From the NCBI RefSeq assembly GCF_029784135.1, contig NC_073745.1, forward strand, positions 49,425,619-49,489,618: a stretch of DNA of 64,000 nt, given 5' to 3'. The number at the start of each line of letters is the position of its first letter. Position 1 is the first letter of the stretch. Shown here one piece after another: positions 30,991 through 41,744 of this stretch. The translations under genes and the position numbers were made by a program. The notes below the pieces were generated by a model. That model was not told the origin of the DNA. It ran no database searches and saw nothing but the letters and a program-made list of their open reading frames with translations. The DNA is from Toxorhynchites rutilus septentrionalis (Eukaryota > Arthropoda > Insecta > Diptera > Culicidae).

Positions 30991-32110
30991 ATTTAAGACT
31001 ATTGAAAAAAGTTTTTGGATCAGAAAGTAACAAGTATAGAATGCGTAGACATTTTATCTTTCGAATGAAGTGTTTATCATACCATTTCGTTCAGTTGTTT
31101 AGGAGCTATTAACACTCAAAATCTCGGTCTCCGGCGTAACGCTTTCGTTTTCGAAACTTTGATTTTACACCCCGGTATAGAAATGAAAGACGTAGTCCTA
31201 CGTCAAAATACATGGTTAGAATAGTTACAAGCTGATGAAGTGAGGGGATTCAAAAAAAAGTTGTGCCATAGCGCAAACGATTCCAGCCCTTCTGGTTATC
31301 TGAAACAAAAGTAGAAGTGTCTGAGCTAGGGGCACGGACGAAAGATTGACGTAGGACTGTGATTGTTCAGAACACTTGGTTATCTTAAATGTAATTCTTT
31401 TCATTGTTCATAAATCTGTTAGTTTAATTTGAATCGGTAAACAAAACAAATTAAATCGTCATTTGTTACATTTAATATGAAATTTATGGGCAAGAAACGA
31501 AAAAAAAACAAGTTGAATACACGCGATATTTTTTTCATGATATTTTGTGGTAAAATACACATGAAATCATGAAGTTGCTTTATTTTTAATGGATAGCTAT
31601 GGTATTGTGATTTCTTTCCATTGTCTTATTCTTATTATTAGACATCGAGAACAGTAGCTTTTTCGGTGAAATAATGTTCGTTTGCAGACTATCACAATTA
31701 AGTCGAATTGGTTCTACTGCTTAATCTGTCATAGAAGGAATTGAGTAATTGAGAATTATGAATATGAGTCATGAAGAATAATAATATTTCATTTCGTTTC
31801 ATTCTTGTGATTCGATGTAATGCCGATCTCAACAAGTCTTCGCATGATAATCGCTGCCTCCTCCTAATTAATGATCGATCACTGTATGGGTGACACCATC
31901 CTCGTTGCTTTGATGAAATCTTGTATGAAGTTTGAGTGATGCATGAATTCTTGCATCTGATTACTTTAACATCTTGCTATTTTGTTAGATAGAACGAATT
32001 ATTGCACGCAATTTTATGTTACATACAACATTCATGGAAACGAAGTTGGAAGAAAGAATGCATAACACATGATTTACCTTCGCATCCGCTAGCGAAACAT
32101 ACATACTAAA
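30991..32110. other. Gene-less stretch with GACGTAG palindrome copies
   Basis: It contains GACGTAGTCCTACGTC (31189-31204) and GACGTAGGACT (31348-31358). The remainder is AT-rich without recognised features. Confidence 0.4.
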
Positions 32111-32240
32111 CGAATCGTAAATTCCCTAAGATTTATTTAATATGCTATACATTAGAGTCCCCTGGTTTGTAAATGGTTAAAATTCATGAAAACCTTAAGC
32201 GTTTCCATTTTCCCATACATTTGTTCTGTCCATTTGTGTG
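32110..32240. repeat. Dispersed repeat, pair of 33240-33390
   Basis: CGAATCGTAAATTCCCTAAG, ATATGCTATACATTA, AAATTCATGAAAAC and TTTTCCCATACATTTGTTCT match 33246-33370 in the same order. The block between the two copies (32241-33240) is unrelated and may be an insertion or a captured gene fragment. Confidence 0.6.
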
Positions 32241-32365
32241 CTTTCCCGAACAGAGCTGTCTATAACGAGCAACTTATCGACGACCAACGGAGGGGAAATC
32301 GTAGGATTTAGAATCTCCGTGAACAAAGGAAAAGTAGAAGAATGAAGGGGATTACTTGCCTAGAG

Positions 32366-32401
32366 TATAAACAGTGGATCTCGCTGAGGCAAACTTTCAT
32401 T
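32366..32401 (+). promoter_or_regulatory. Core promoter: TATAAA plus TCATT initiator
   Basis: TATAAA at 32366-32371 is followed by TCATT at 32397-32401, giving a start A at 32399, 33 bases downstream. The approximately 190-base leader after it is GC-richer than the surroundings. It stands before the coding-like segment at 32587-32930. Confidence 0.4.
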
Positions 32402-32586
32402 CGGAATCGGACTGTTGAGCAATCAAGTTCACTTTGCTTTCGCTGCGCTTCTATCTAAGATTGGACCCCACCAGTGGTAATCCAACTTGGATATCGTCGT
32501 TTGGTTTTTCTGTTCGTTTTTCGCGTTATTCATATTGTGTGTTTTTCTTTCCGCGTCATAAATTGGACGCTTCGCGTAGTGTGTGA

Positions 32587-32930
32587 TGAGCTAGAAGAAG
32601 AGGGAGGCAGCCTCGAGCCCTGCAAAAAACGAACGCCAGGACAAAAAAATTTCGAGGCAAGCATCATCTAATGATGCACGCGATGTTGCTGCAGTGAACC
32701 GAGCCTTTGCCAGTGTGACACCGCATCGAACAACAGCGAAGTAGGCGATTTCGGCGCGTCGGTCGAAAATGTAAACGCCGTTACCCAGGCAGCAACCAAA
32801 ATCAAGCTCCACCCGCTGGTGGCGAAGGCGATCGCTCTTGACAAACACATCAGCGAATTCGCATCGATGGGTGTTACAGCAGAGTACAAGCTGTGTGGCA
32901 CAATTCAGTCTTTTTCCAAGCAGTTAACAT
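32587..32930 (+). pseudogene. Broken coding-like fragment, unidentified
   Basis: The product is not recognised. Protein-like composition continues across two frames: ELEEEGGSLEPCKKRTPGQK, then SNDARDVAAVNRAFASVTPH, then after a stop or frameshift near 32740 EVGDFGASVENVNAVTQAAT, KIKLHPLVAKAIALDKHISE and FASMGVTAEYKLCGTIQSFS. The lack of a single open frame and the sharp GC rise compared with the flanks argue for a decayed gene or transposon ORF. It follows a plausible promoter at 32366 and sits between two copies of a dispersed repeat. Confidence 0.35.
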
Positions 32931-33074
32931 TGTTTGTTTTCCGTCATCATAAGGGCTTCGTTGGTGCCTTTGAGAATGCATCAATGCATTAAACTGACGT
33001 TATAGCGAAGCAGACGTTAAGGTGCGCCAAAGCATTATAGAATAATATCCGAAGGTATAAACAAGCGACTTATA

Positions 33075-33145
33075 TAAAATAACAATGCGGTCGTATCTTG
33101 GACACAACCTCCTATAATTTTTTGACGTAGAACTACGTCTTTCAA
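33075..33145. repeat. TGCGGTCGTRTC / GACGTAG boundary motif, copy A
   Basis: TGCGGTCGTATCTTGGACAC followed by AACCTC, then TTGACGTAGAACTACGTC. The related modules at 34130-34190 and 47779-47815 carry the same two sub-motifs in different relative order and orientation. Confidence 0.55.
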
Positions 33146-33239
33146 GAAGGGTGCCAAATCAGAAAACAAGTCACGTTTTTATGAAATAAAGTTAACATTA
33201 ATAACTATTTTCACTGTGGACGAATTCTCATGATGTGCA

Positions 33240-33880
33240 TACCAATCGAATCGGAAATTCTCTAAGATTTGTTTGATATGCTATACATTACAATTCGCTA
33301 ATCTCTGAACGGTTTAAATTCATGAAAACTGGAAGATCTTCCTTTTTTCCCATACATTCGTTCTGCCGGTTTGTGTACTAATCCTACCCGTATTTCGAAT
33401 ACCTATAACTCGAACATTTCTTAACAGATCGGATAGATGTTTGCATCAATTGATAGAAAATATTTCTACGCGTCTATCACAATTAAGAAAATATTATTTT
33501 TCATGAGATGAACAATTGAATAACTGTAAAATGTTAAGCGTTATCTGAACGCCCTAACTGTCAAGTTTTGATTGGCCCGATTTACGGTTTCCCCAACACA
33601 GACTTCAAAATCGATGTACCTGTGGAATTCCGCTTTGTAAATATACATGCAAGACGGGGGTATTCTTGTTCCCACCGAGCTGTGTTTCCCTAACACGGAC
33701 TTCAAAATCAATGTGCCTGGGGGAATCCGCTTTGCAAATACATGCAAGTCGGGGGTATTTTTTTGTGTTGAGTATTTTTGTACTCGCTTGTCGTTGTGCA
33801 GACCGGAATATGTTTTCCTACCACGTACTTTGAAACTGAGAGACTGGGCCTGGGAAAATCGTCATTTCAGATACTAGAGG
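33240..33880. repeat. Dispersed repeat, second copy of 22264-22740
   Basis: CTATAACTCGAACATTTCTT at 33403, ACGCGTCTATCACAATTAAG, GATTGGCCCGATTTACGGTT and a duplicated AACACAGACTTCAAAATCGA / AACACGGACTTCAAAATCAA module match 22360-22710. The left extension (33240-33390) also matches 32110-32240. Confidence 0.75.
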
Positions 33881-33899
33881 TGAATGAGCTTTCGCGGTT

Positions 33900-34600
33900 T
33901 AAGAACTAGGTGAATTTGAGATGTGCAATAATTTCAGAGGGAAATGTAAAATACAATAATCGTTTGACAATTATTCCGTTCACATATTTTGGTAGTCCAA
34001 GGCATCATATCAAACGTAAAAGGACGTTCATCAAATTGATTTGTAACGAAGACATACTCTATTACAAAGATTTCGACGCATTCTAAAATAATATTCGAAG
34101 TGGCAAACAAGTTGATTGCATAATATAATTGCGTAGTTCTACGTCGAAAATATGCGGTCGTGTACTAGATACAACCTCTTAGAATTTTTTTTTTGTTAAA
34201 ATGCTCACTTGTTTTATTATTTCCACTGTTGATGTATCAGACGAAAAAAATGCTAAATAAATTCTCCGTCTAATGGTATATATTATAACATATATCATAA
34301 GAACGATTCTGCGTAATATGCATTTGAAAACTCATAATAAACGTTACATTTTTCGTAGAAAAAAAAAATTTTAAAATCAAAAAATCATTTTTCTCGAAAA
34401 CATGTTTTCAAAATTCTGAAAGAAATATATATAAATAGCCCTTCAAATTTCCAACAAGTTTTCCATACATCGGACGATGGGCACATTTACATGGAAAAAG
34501 TATTTCGTACAACAACTTTTTCATATTTTTCTTTAAAAAAACGCTATTAATGTTCAATTTGTAAGGTTCTTTTTTTTGTATTAATCATCGCATTTTAAAT
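33900..34600. other. Gene-less stretch with boundary motif copy B
   Basis: CGTAGTTCTACGTC (34133-34146) is followed by TATGCGGTCGTGTACTAGAT. The rest is A/T-rich with poly(A) runs; nothing else is recognised. Confidence 0.4.
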
Positions 34601-35260
34601 GCTCTGCTAAGTATTCTCTATTTAGAAACATGTCAAGAAAATGCAAACGTTAGAATTTACACACAAAAATGTTACGAGCAAGATATTTTTTTTTTCAGGA
34701 GTCTTCATACAAAAATTATTTATATTCCAAAGACTATGAAAGACAGAAAGTTGACGTCTTCGACAAAAGTTCATATTTTAATAAGATCTGAAACTTTGTC
34801 GAATACACTATATCGTAATCTTGACTTTAAACAAATTAGGATAAGCTGTATTTTGAAAAAAAACATGAAAAAGTTGTTGTTCGAAACACTTTTTCCCTGT
34901 AAAAGTACCCATCTTCCTATGTATGGACGACTTGCTGGAAATTGTAAGGGCTATTCATATATATATATATTTTTGGGAATTTAAAAAAAACGGTTTTTGA
35001 GAAAAATGAATTTTAATTTTTAAAATAACTTTTTTGTTAGCGAAATTTTTTTGGTAATATTTTGTGAAAATATAAAGAATTTCCTACAATTCATCCTTTG
35101 ACATGAATATTGTAGGTATCATAGTTTTTAAGTTATATATTTTTTTTGTATTTAAAGTATGCAAAGTTGCTTAAATGATCCATGTCTTTACACCCACAAC
35201 GTTTCACTACTATCTGAGATGGTGCTGCCAACTCCTAAGACGAGTTGGCATGAAACTCGT
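34600..35260. repeat. Dispersed repeat, pair of 58030-58745
   Basis: CTATTTAGAAACATGTCAA, AGATCTGAAACTTTGTCGAA, ACACTTTTTCCCTGTAAAAG, TTTACACCCACAACGT and AAGACGAGTTGGCAT occur in this order in both places. Together they define a dispersed family of about 660-720 bp without coding capacity. Confidence 0.75.
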
Positions 35261-36840
35261 AATATATCGGTTCAAGTTGTACTGCTATCGTGTACGCGTA
35301 TGAAATTAATTGCTATGGTCGTAGTACATTAGATACCACATTACTAAAATGGCTTCCACTTGATGAATAACAGGATTTTCAAAAAGTCCTTTCTAGGGTA
35401 TATTTTTGAGCACTTAAATATCAGAAATATGATTTTTTTTTATTTTTCTCAAATTTCGAGGAATAGAATACTGCCTTCATGAATACAAATAATGATTTAA
35501 ATGGAACTTTAAAAAAGGAATGAAAAAAAGGAATAATAACCTTATTTCTAATAAATAACCTAAATTTCTGCATGACTCGAGAACTAATCAAGCTGTTTAT
35601 TGTATCTCAGCAGTTATCGGTTTGTTATTCTTCCTTTCGATGTTTATATTCATGGTTACACCAGGTGATCAAACCCGTACATGAACTCAATATTACACAT
35701 AAAACGTTTGCATTTGACACAAGAAGATCGAATCAAGCAAAAAACTTGTGCAACAACAAAAGTGGAATTCGAATGAAAATAATCCAGTATAGCACACAGT
35801 GTCCTGTTTATCGAAGACTGCTGCAGCGTTTTCTAGAAATGTTGGAAAACTGGTGGGAATGCATTGTTGAATGCAGTAAGTTAATTTTAATTACTGTTGA
35901 AATTACATTGACTGGCTTAATGTGCGAAATTTGAATCAATTGAAACAATTGTCACATAACTTTAAGCTAAAAATAATCTATAATATCAATAAAATCACGA
36001 GAATATTTAGATATAGTAAAACTTCAATAGATCACGTGTATTTAAACCACGCTACTGTTCGTTCTCCTACAAAGGCCAAATTCAAAATAACCGATAGTGA
36101 TAAAATGTTGTTCACATTAAGAGTGGACAGGATGACCATAGTGAAAATAAAGGATGTACCATTTAAAATCCGCACACACTCAAATTGCTCTATCTTTTGT
36201 TCCGTTAGGTAAAATTAATTGAAATTTTGCGTAGCCGTAGTTTAACCCTTTGGGGCACGATGGTATTAAAAATGTCCCACCTTTTTGCTGCGTATTAACG
36301 CATGGTGAGACATTTTTTGACTCACCTAGAAACATTAGAATAGCTGCGTGCTCATATTTTTTTTCGGAATCCTCTTATTTAAAGTACTTAGCAAAATCAT
36401 TTGCATATGTCAGAAATATATTCGATTGCGTTGGCGAGGTTTATCATCATATGACAACACACCATTTTTTTCAATTTTAACATAAAATTTCTGAGCATCA
36501 TGAGAATTTTTTCTCTAAAATTCTGTGCCGATTCGATGTCTGTCGAAGTCTGAACGTCTGTCTGTTGATCGGAAGCCAAGATCCGAAAAACAGTCGTCAG
36601 GTCAAAAATGCATGTTAGCAAAACTGTCGTGCAAAATACCAAAACTCGATCTGAACTTCGCACGTTTAGGATGCAGAAGTCCCCAAATAATCAAAGTGTT
36701 TATTGTCATTAAAAACGACGGTGTCATATTTACATACCCCAAAGCCCATGCAATTTGATCGGAGTTATGTCCTATTTCCTGTAACTGTAGGAGGCAGAAA
36801 TGTTTTTAATTATATCATCAATAAGCCATTGTATGTCATT
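35261..36840. other. Gene-less stretch upstream of the zinc-finger gene
   Basis: Frames of 96-120 codons (35572-35934, 35922-36212) are AT-rich and lack recognisable domains. A TTTAACCCTTTGGGGCACG at 36240 resembles a TTAA-type MITE end, but no partner end was found. The sequence appears mostly unique. Confidence 0.4.
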
Positions 36841-36843
36841 TGT

Positions 36844-36947
36844 TACCTCTACATTTCAAATTTTGGAGTGATTTCACATATATGGATACCAGTCTACAGG
36901 TAACATACAGGCAGGTATCCCCATCTCAGGACAAACTGTTACGGGTA
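36844..36947 (+). promoter_or_regulatory. Cluster of four VBRGGTA (Zelda/TAGteam-like) motifs
   Basis: ACAGGTA (36896-36902), GCAGGTA (36911-36917), ACGGGTA (36941-36947) and, on the other strand, AGAGGTA (plus TACCTCT, 36844-36850) all fit VBRGGTA. That motif is reported as enriched upstream of early-zygotic genes in Aedes and is related to Drosophila CAGGTAG. They lie 50-150 bp upstream of the predicted start at 36996. Motif matches are seen directly; function is inference. Confidence 0.55.
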
Positions 36948-36962
36948 GTTTATCCAGGATCA

Positions 36963-36998
36963 TATATATTCTCTGCCATATATCGAACTTAACTCAGT
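36963..36998 (+). promoter_or_regulatory. Core promoter of the zinc-finger gene: TATA plus TCAGT initiator
   Basis: TATATAT (36963-36969) and TCAGT (36994-36998) are spaced so that the predicted start A (36996) lies about 31-33 bases after the TATA box, the standard arthropod arrangement. The resulting 5' leader is 68 bases to the ATG at 37064. Confidence 0.65.
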
Positions 36999-37063
36999 AC
37001 AAGATTCAATCTGATATTGTAATATTGTGAAATTCAACGCTCCCAACAAAAAACAACAAAAAA

Positions 37064-38197
37064 ATGTCATTGAATGCAACAACATCTGAAACTTTCGAGA
37101 AAACCATTAACGAGATTCTTGATAGTTTTGAATTCACTCCAATAGAACCGTGTACACAAGGATATGAAGATAATTACAATTTGAACATCGATGTTGTATC
37201 GAACAATGCGCTTTCGAACGAAACATCTTCTGGAATTTCTGGGGAACTCAACCAAGAAACCAATCGCTCGCTCGTTGTTCTTGAAACAGCCACCTCGACA
37301 TCATGGACACAAGAACGTAAAGATTATTATACTGACAATCCGAACTACAACGTTGTACCAAATACTGCTCTTTCTGGCGGAACAACTCCTGGATTTTTAA
37401 AGGAATTCAGCCAACAGTCCAACCGCTTTCTTCCTATTATCGAAACAGCCAAATCGACATCGTGTAAAGATTGTGGTGCTAACAATCCGAGCTACAATAT
37501 TGTGCCAAATGCTACGCCTCCGAGCGAAACAGCTTCTGAAGCTTATCACAAACTCGTTCAGAATATTTTGTCGGATGATGTACCACGTTCGTACGATTCG
37601 AACCTCAATTTTGTACCGAACACTGCGCTTCCAAGTGGACAATCGCTTATAACGTCGCCGGTAATGAATCCATCAGTGATTGAGATTCACCCAGCAGCAA
37701 CCATCAGCTCAGCCCCAATGCAGATTACTTGCAACGATGAGAAGACAATCGTTGATTCGCCAAAATCAGAGCTCCAGTGTATGTTGTGCGGTATGGTATG
37801 TTCATCGAAGTCAGGCTATAAGCTGCATACCAAAAACATCCACGGGACTCCGAGACCATATAGATGCAATACATGTGGGAAGAACTTCGAACATCAGGCT
37901 CGGTTGGAGGAGCACCAGAAAACACATTTAGCGGAAAATAAAAAATTTGGTTGCGAGTTGTGTGAAAAAAGATATGCTCACAAGAAAGATCTTGACACAC
38001 ACTACCAGAAACACTCCAAACTACGTTTTCAGTGTAACATTGGATCATGCGGTCAGGGTTTCGCTCGAGCAGACCATCTGAGGGCTCACCAAAAAGCACA
38101 CATCAATCGAGGCGGGGGACGTGTTCAACGTGGAAGAGTACCAAAACGTATTAAACAGGACGAGTCAAACGTATCTAGCTACAATTCTCTCCAGTAA
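37064..38197 (+). CDS. Intronless C2H2 zinc-finger protein, 377 residues; probable host gene
   Basis: This is a probable sequence-specific DNA-binding nuclear protein. Four C2H2 fingers occupy the C-terminal third: C239-C242-H255-H260, C268-C271-H284-H288, C297-C300-H313-H317, and C324-C329-H342-H346 (a CX4C variant). A basic tail (GRVQRGRVPKRIK, 352-364) could be a nuclear localisation signal. Residues about 35-200 contain four degenerate repeats centred on N-(V/I/F)VPN-T/A, at about 37-48, 93-103, 142-152 and 180-190, a low-complexity Ser/Thr/Asn-rich region that may be an activation or interaction domain. The start ATG has A at -3 and follows a well-formed promoter. A polyadenylation signal AATAAA lies 119 bases after the stop (38316-38321). 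There are no introns and no ZAD domain, so this is not the common insect ZAD type. Orthology is not assigned. Confidence 0.82.
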   Translation: MSLNATTSETFEKTINEILDSFEFTPIEPCTQGYEDNYNLNIDVVSNNALSNETSSGISGELNQETNRSLVVLETATSTSWTQERKDYYTDNPNYNVVPNTALSGGTTPGFLKEFSQQSNRFLPIIETAKSTSCKDCGANNPSYNIVPNATPPSETASEAYHKLVQNILSDDVPRSYDSNLNFVPNTALPSGQSLITSPVMNPSVIEIHPAATISSAPMQITCNDEKTIVDSPKSELQCMLCGMVCSSKSGYKLHTKNIHGTPRPYRCNTCGKNFEHQARLEEHQKTHLAENKKFGCELCEKRYAHKKDLDTHYQKHSKLRFQCNIGSCGQGFARADHLRAHQKAHINRGGGRVQRGRVPKRIKQDESNVSSYNSLQ

Positions 38198-38315
38198 TAT
38201 GATGTTAAGTAGGCAGTTGATTTTATATACAATAAGGTGTTTCCAAGCTGATCCTATTCATAGAATAACTAACCTTGTGTATGCGTATAAATATATAGAA
38301 CTTGTAGAGAATGCT

Positions 38316-38321
38316 AATAAA
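38316..38321 (+). terminator. Polyadenylation signal of the zinc-finger gene
   Basis: AATAAA followed by TACATTATATTG in T/A-rich sequence, at a normal distance after the stop codon at 38195-38197. Confidence 0.5.
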
Positions 38322-41300
38322 TACATTATATTGCGTAAAGAAAAAAAAGAGTTGTTTCACTACCAACTTGTTAAACTATGATAATAATCTCTAAGATTTT
38401 CAGGATTCCGTGATTATATTAAACTTCGATATTGATTAAATGTTACTGTTGTCAAAATCGAATTACTCATTCACTGAACCTTCTTATATTTTACTTTCTC
38501 TTCTATTCACAACTACTTTCAGAGCAAATTTTCAGTACTACACCGTCCTATCGTCAATAAATCTCTACACAGAACGTGCTTCAATTTCGAGACGGTTGAG
38601 GTCGTTGTTGCTGTGAAATAATGATTTTCCTGGTTACTTGTAGACAACGGGAACAGGTTATCGTGAAGGTATTCGCTGTTCATCACTAGTATCTTCCTTC
38701 CCCCGAGTTTCGACGCTGGACGGAATAAATCGGGTCGTTCGTTCAACGACATCTACAATGGAGCTTCGTGGAGGGCATGAAAGGATATTTACCCTAGAAC
38801 AGGGACGGAAAAAATCGCTCACCGCTCAGAACGCCGCTGAGCATCCTTCAGCAAAAATCATTAACTACCCGCACTCTCATGAGCGAATAACAAAGGCGCT
38901 CTTCCTCGGTAGCGATCGCCCTGCTTACGAGCGGGTAGAAAAAGAGAATCGCAAAATTCACGATCGTTAGCAAACGATCTACCTGCCGAAGCAACGAGTT
39001 TCTGATCGCTGCCGAACTCAGATCGCTGATGATCATGATCGGTCGTAAAAACGATCGTTTCGGTCGTTGCCGCTCGAAAAACCCGAGCGAACTATCGAAA
39101 TTTGCTCTTGCAGTATGATTGGAAGATTATCGTGCATAGGAAGCGTATAGCGTTCGTTGTCTTTCCTCCCTCGTCGTCACACGTGCGTGTTTATTTTCTG
39201 GGGGGCCGAATCGAGCCGTAAATGCGTGACATTTTTCTCGTTCAAGTTGAATAGGAATTTGATGAAATAGGCATTTAAATATAAATATAGGGTATATAGA
39301 ATAATCATAAAATAAAAATTATAAAAATATAATTTCTATTCATTTATATTTCGGATGATTGACGAGTTTCTTTGTGATATAAAAGTTGTATTGGTATGTA
39401 TTTGCGGACGTCTTTGGTTAGCATCAATGAGGTACATATGAGGTGGAGCAGTAGGCAGAGTATATTTGTATTGGTAAACAAAATATGGTGTTGTCATTAT
39501 TTGCATTCAATATGGAATGTATATGAAAGAGACAAAACTATATTTAAATAACTCACACTTTGATGATGTCAGGAGCCAAAATGCTCATGAAATCTTGTAA
39601 CTGATTGTTTTTCAATAGATGATAATTGTATTGTGACTTACTTCCATCATTTAAGAAGCAAAAACGTCCAGAGAACAGGCTTATTCTTTGACCTCGGAAA
39701 TAGCATAATTTTCAATGAAATGTTGCTTAATTGTATACTATTCTTCTTAAATCACATACACCTGTACTGGGAGCCTTCAAAATATCATCATATCACCAAA
39801 TCTGTTTGTTTCTATGAAGGCGGGAGAGTGAAAATGACACACAAAAATTCCACTTTTGTTCATCTTTTCCGACATCATTTCACAAATATCCACTGCACAC
39901 TGTCACATTATACGCATATTCGGTGGGAACTCCACGCAAAGATCTGTTTTTAATTGATAAAAAACTTGCAAAAAAAGCGTTTTTAGATGGATGTGGAATG
40001 CAATTAAATATAAACACAAATATCGACGTCACAATGTGAAAAGTAGCTATGGCAGCGCATGCTATCACGCACACTACGCTCGCAAATTCTGCCATCTGCT
40101 CCACCTAATAATCCTTCTCATGGGGTTAGCATCTAGATCTATATATACTATCGCGCTGGGTGACTAACGTGTTAAAATGTAATTTTTGAGTGTATCAGGC
40201 TGCGCATAAATAATTGGCTTGATTTTCGACGTCAAGTCGTCTATTCATTTTGCATTGAGAAGTCTCCGTCGAATCTTCGACCGGAGAATTTTGGAAGTGT
40301 GCTGTGAAGTAAATTATGTTTAATTTGTATTATTTTATTATTGTCTTTTCATAATTATTGGGTGGTTCGAACCGTTGTGGTTATTCGCCAGAGGACAATA
40401 TTGTTTATCGAGTCGAGTAATTACTAATAACTTGCACCTAGTTTTTGTGCTAGTGTAATATGTGTATTATTGTTAAATATATGCTTTTACCAACAATGAG
40501 AGTTGGATTGAAATTGTGCTGGATGTGCTTTCTATACCGCTCGTATGGGGAGACTGCATTAACTCGTTCGTCGCCCTATTCTCGCAACAACATTATTTTA
40601 TGACGTTTCGTATAATTTCGAATGTGGAGGAACGGAAAAAAAATCATCGGGACATGTAACGATGATTTTAACAAGATTGCTGGTGTGAATATTCCCCCGT
40701 CGGACCCAATGGGCATCTTATTGACGAAGAAAATTCACAAAAATTCAATATGTTCCACTCGTAGCCCTAAATGTCATTGTGTTTTCGCAGCGCATTTTTA
40801 CTTTGAATATTTTGGAAAATGTTCCTTTTTTCGGGAAATAGATAATCGGAGAAAAATAATTATTTTGTATTGACATTTACCCACCGCCAACAATAAAAAT
40901 CAGCAATAGTTTTCGTTTGTAGGAAAAAGTCTGCCGGTAATGAGTTAAATAATAAAAAAAGAAAGCCACACCAATAGATGGATGATGGTTTTTTTCTTAG
41001 ATATTTTAATTTTCCTGTGCTTTTTCATCCCGGAATGTAAAATTGATGCAGCGTATATGTATATATAGATGATACATAACAGAATTGGAATATATTTGTG
41101 TCTCCCAGTGCTTCAGCATATCGAACGGAGCAGCACTAGTACACAATTCTTGTGCCGATGGTCCTGGTAAGGGCCAAGGCCCAAGGAAGTCATTTTGACT
41201 GCTTTTCAAGCTCAATTAGAAAAATAATGATGACACATTATGATACAATTTCTTAAAAAGTTGTGGCTTTTTGTATAACTTATTCATAAACAATTTATGA

Positions 41301-41580
41301 AAGAGACTTCCTAGAAAACGTCGATTTCCGCAAAAGAGTACACTATACAATTTTTCAGAATTTTTCGAAAACACTCAAGGAGGGAGTACATGAAATCGGA
41401 GTTTAGGAAAAAAAAAAACCGTTTGATGCCTAATGTCTTCAAATTGCATGAATCCTCAGATCTTCCATCATCTCGAAATTATTGTTTTGTCAACTAAGTT
41501 CCAGAGACGATTTTTGATAATATCCCTTGGGTGATTTTGCGGTTTTCAAATAACTCAAACTTTGACGTCCTGGCACGCTA
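38322..41580. other. Gene-less stretch; GATCG-rich block and possible promoter/LTR-like block
   Basis: The segment 38900-39065 has many CGATCG, GATCGC and ACGATC words in both orientations. The segment 40140-40500 has a CATAAATA box and the terminal words TGTTAAAA and TTTTACCAACA, which could be a solo LTR, but no target duplication was found. Otherwise this is AT-rich non-coding sequence. Confidence 0.35.
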
Positions 41581-41744
41581 GTAAATAAAAATCAACAATT
41601 TGCAGGAAGTGCCATTCGAAAATTCGAAAGTCACATTTTTCCCATACACTCATTGGCACTCTAATATGCATAATATGCCACAAAGCAAAAATTAAAAGCT
41701 AACATTTTGTGAATGAATAATTTTCACTAAAATATTTCTACCTA

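Noticed and set aside
35572..36212. Two frames of 120 and 96 codons upstream of the zinc-finger gene, one ending near a GTAAGT donor-like site
   Set aside because: AT-rich composition, no homology recognised, no acceptor or partner exon found; the donor-like site alone is weak.
36240..36320. TTAACCCTTTGGGG as a piggyBac-like MITE end
   Set aside because: No inverted partner followed by TTAA could be found within a plausible distance.
40165..40498. Possible solo LTR (TGTTAAAA ... TTTTACCAACA)
   Set aside because: No target duplication was found and the terminal match is short; kept only as a note in the stretch description.
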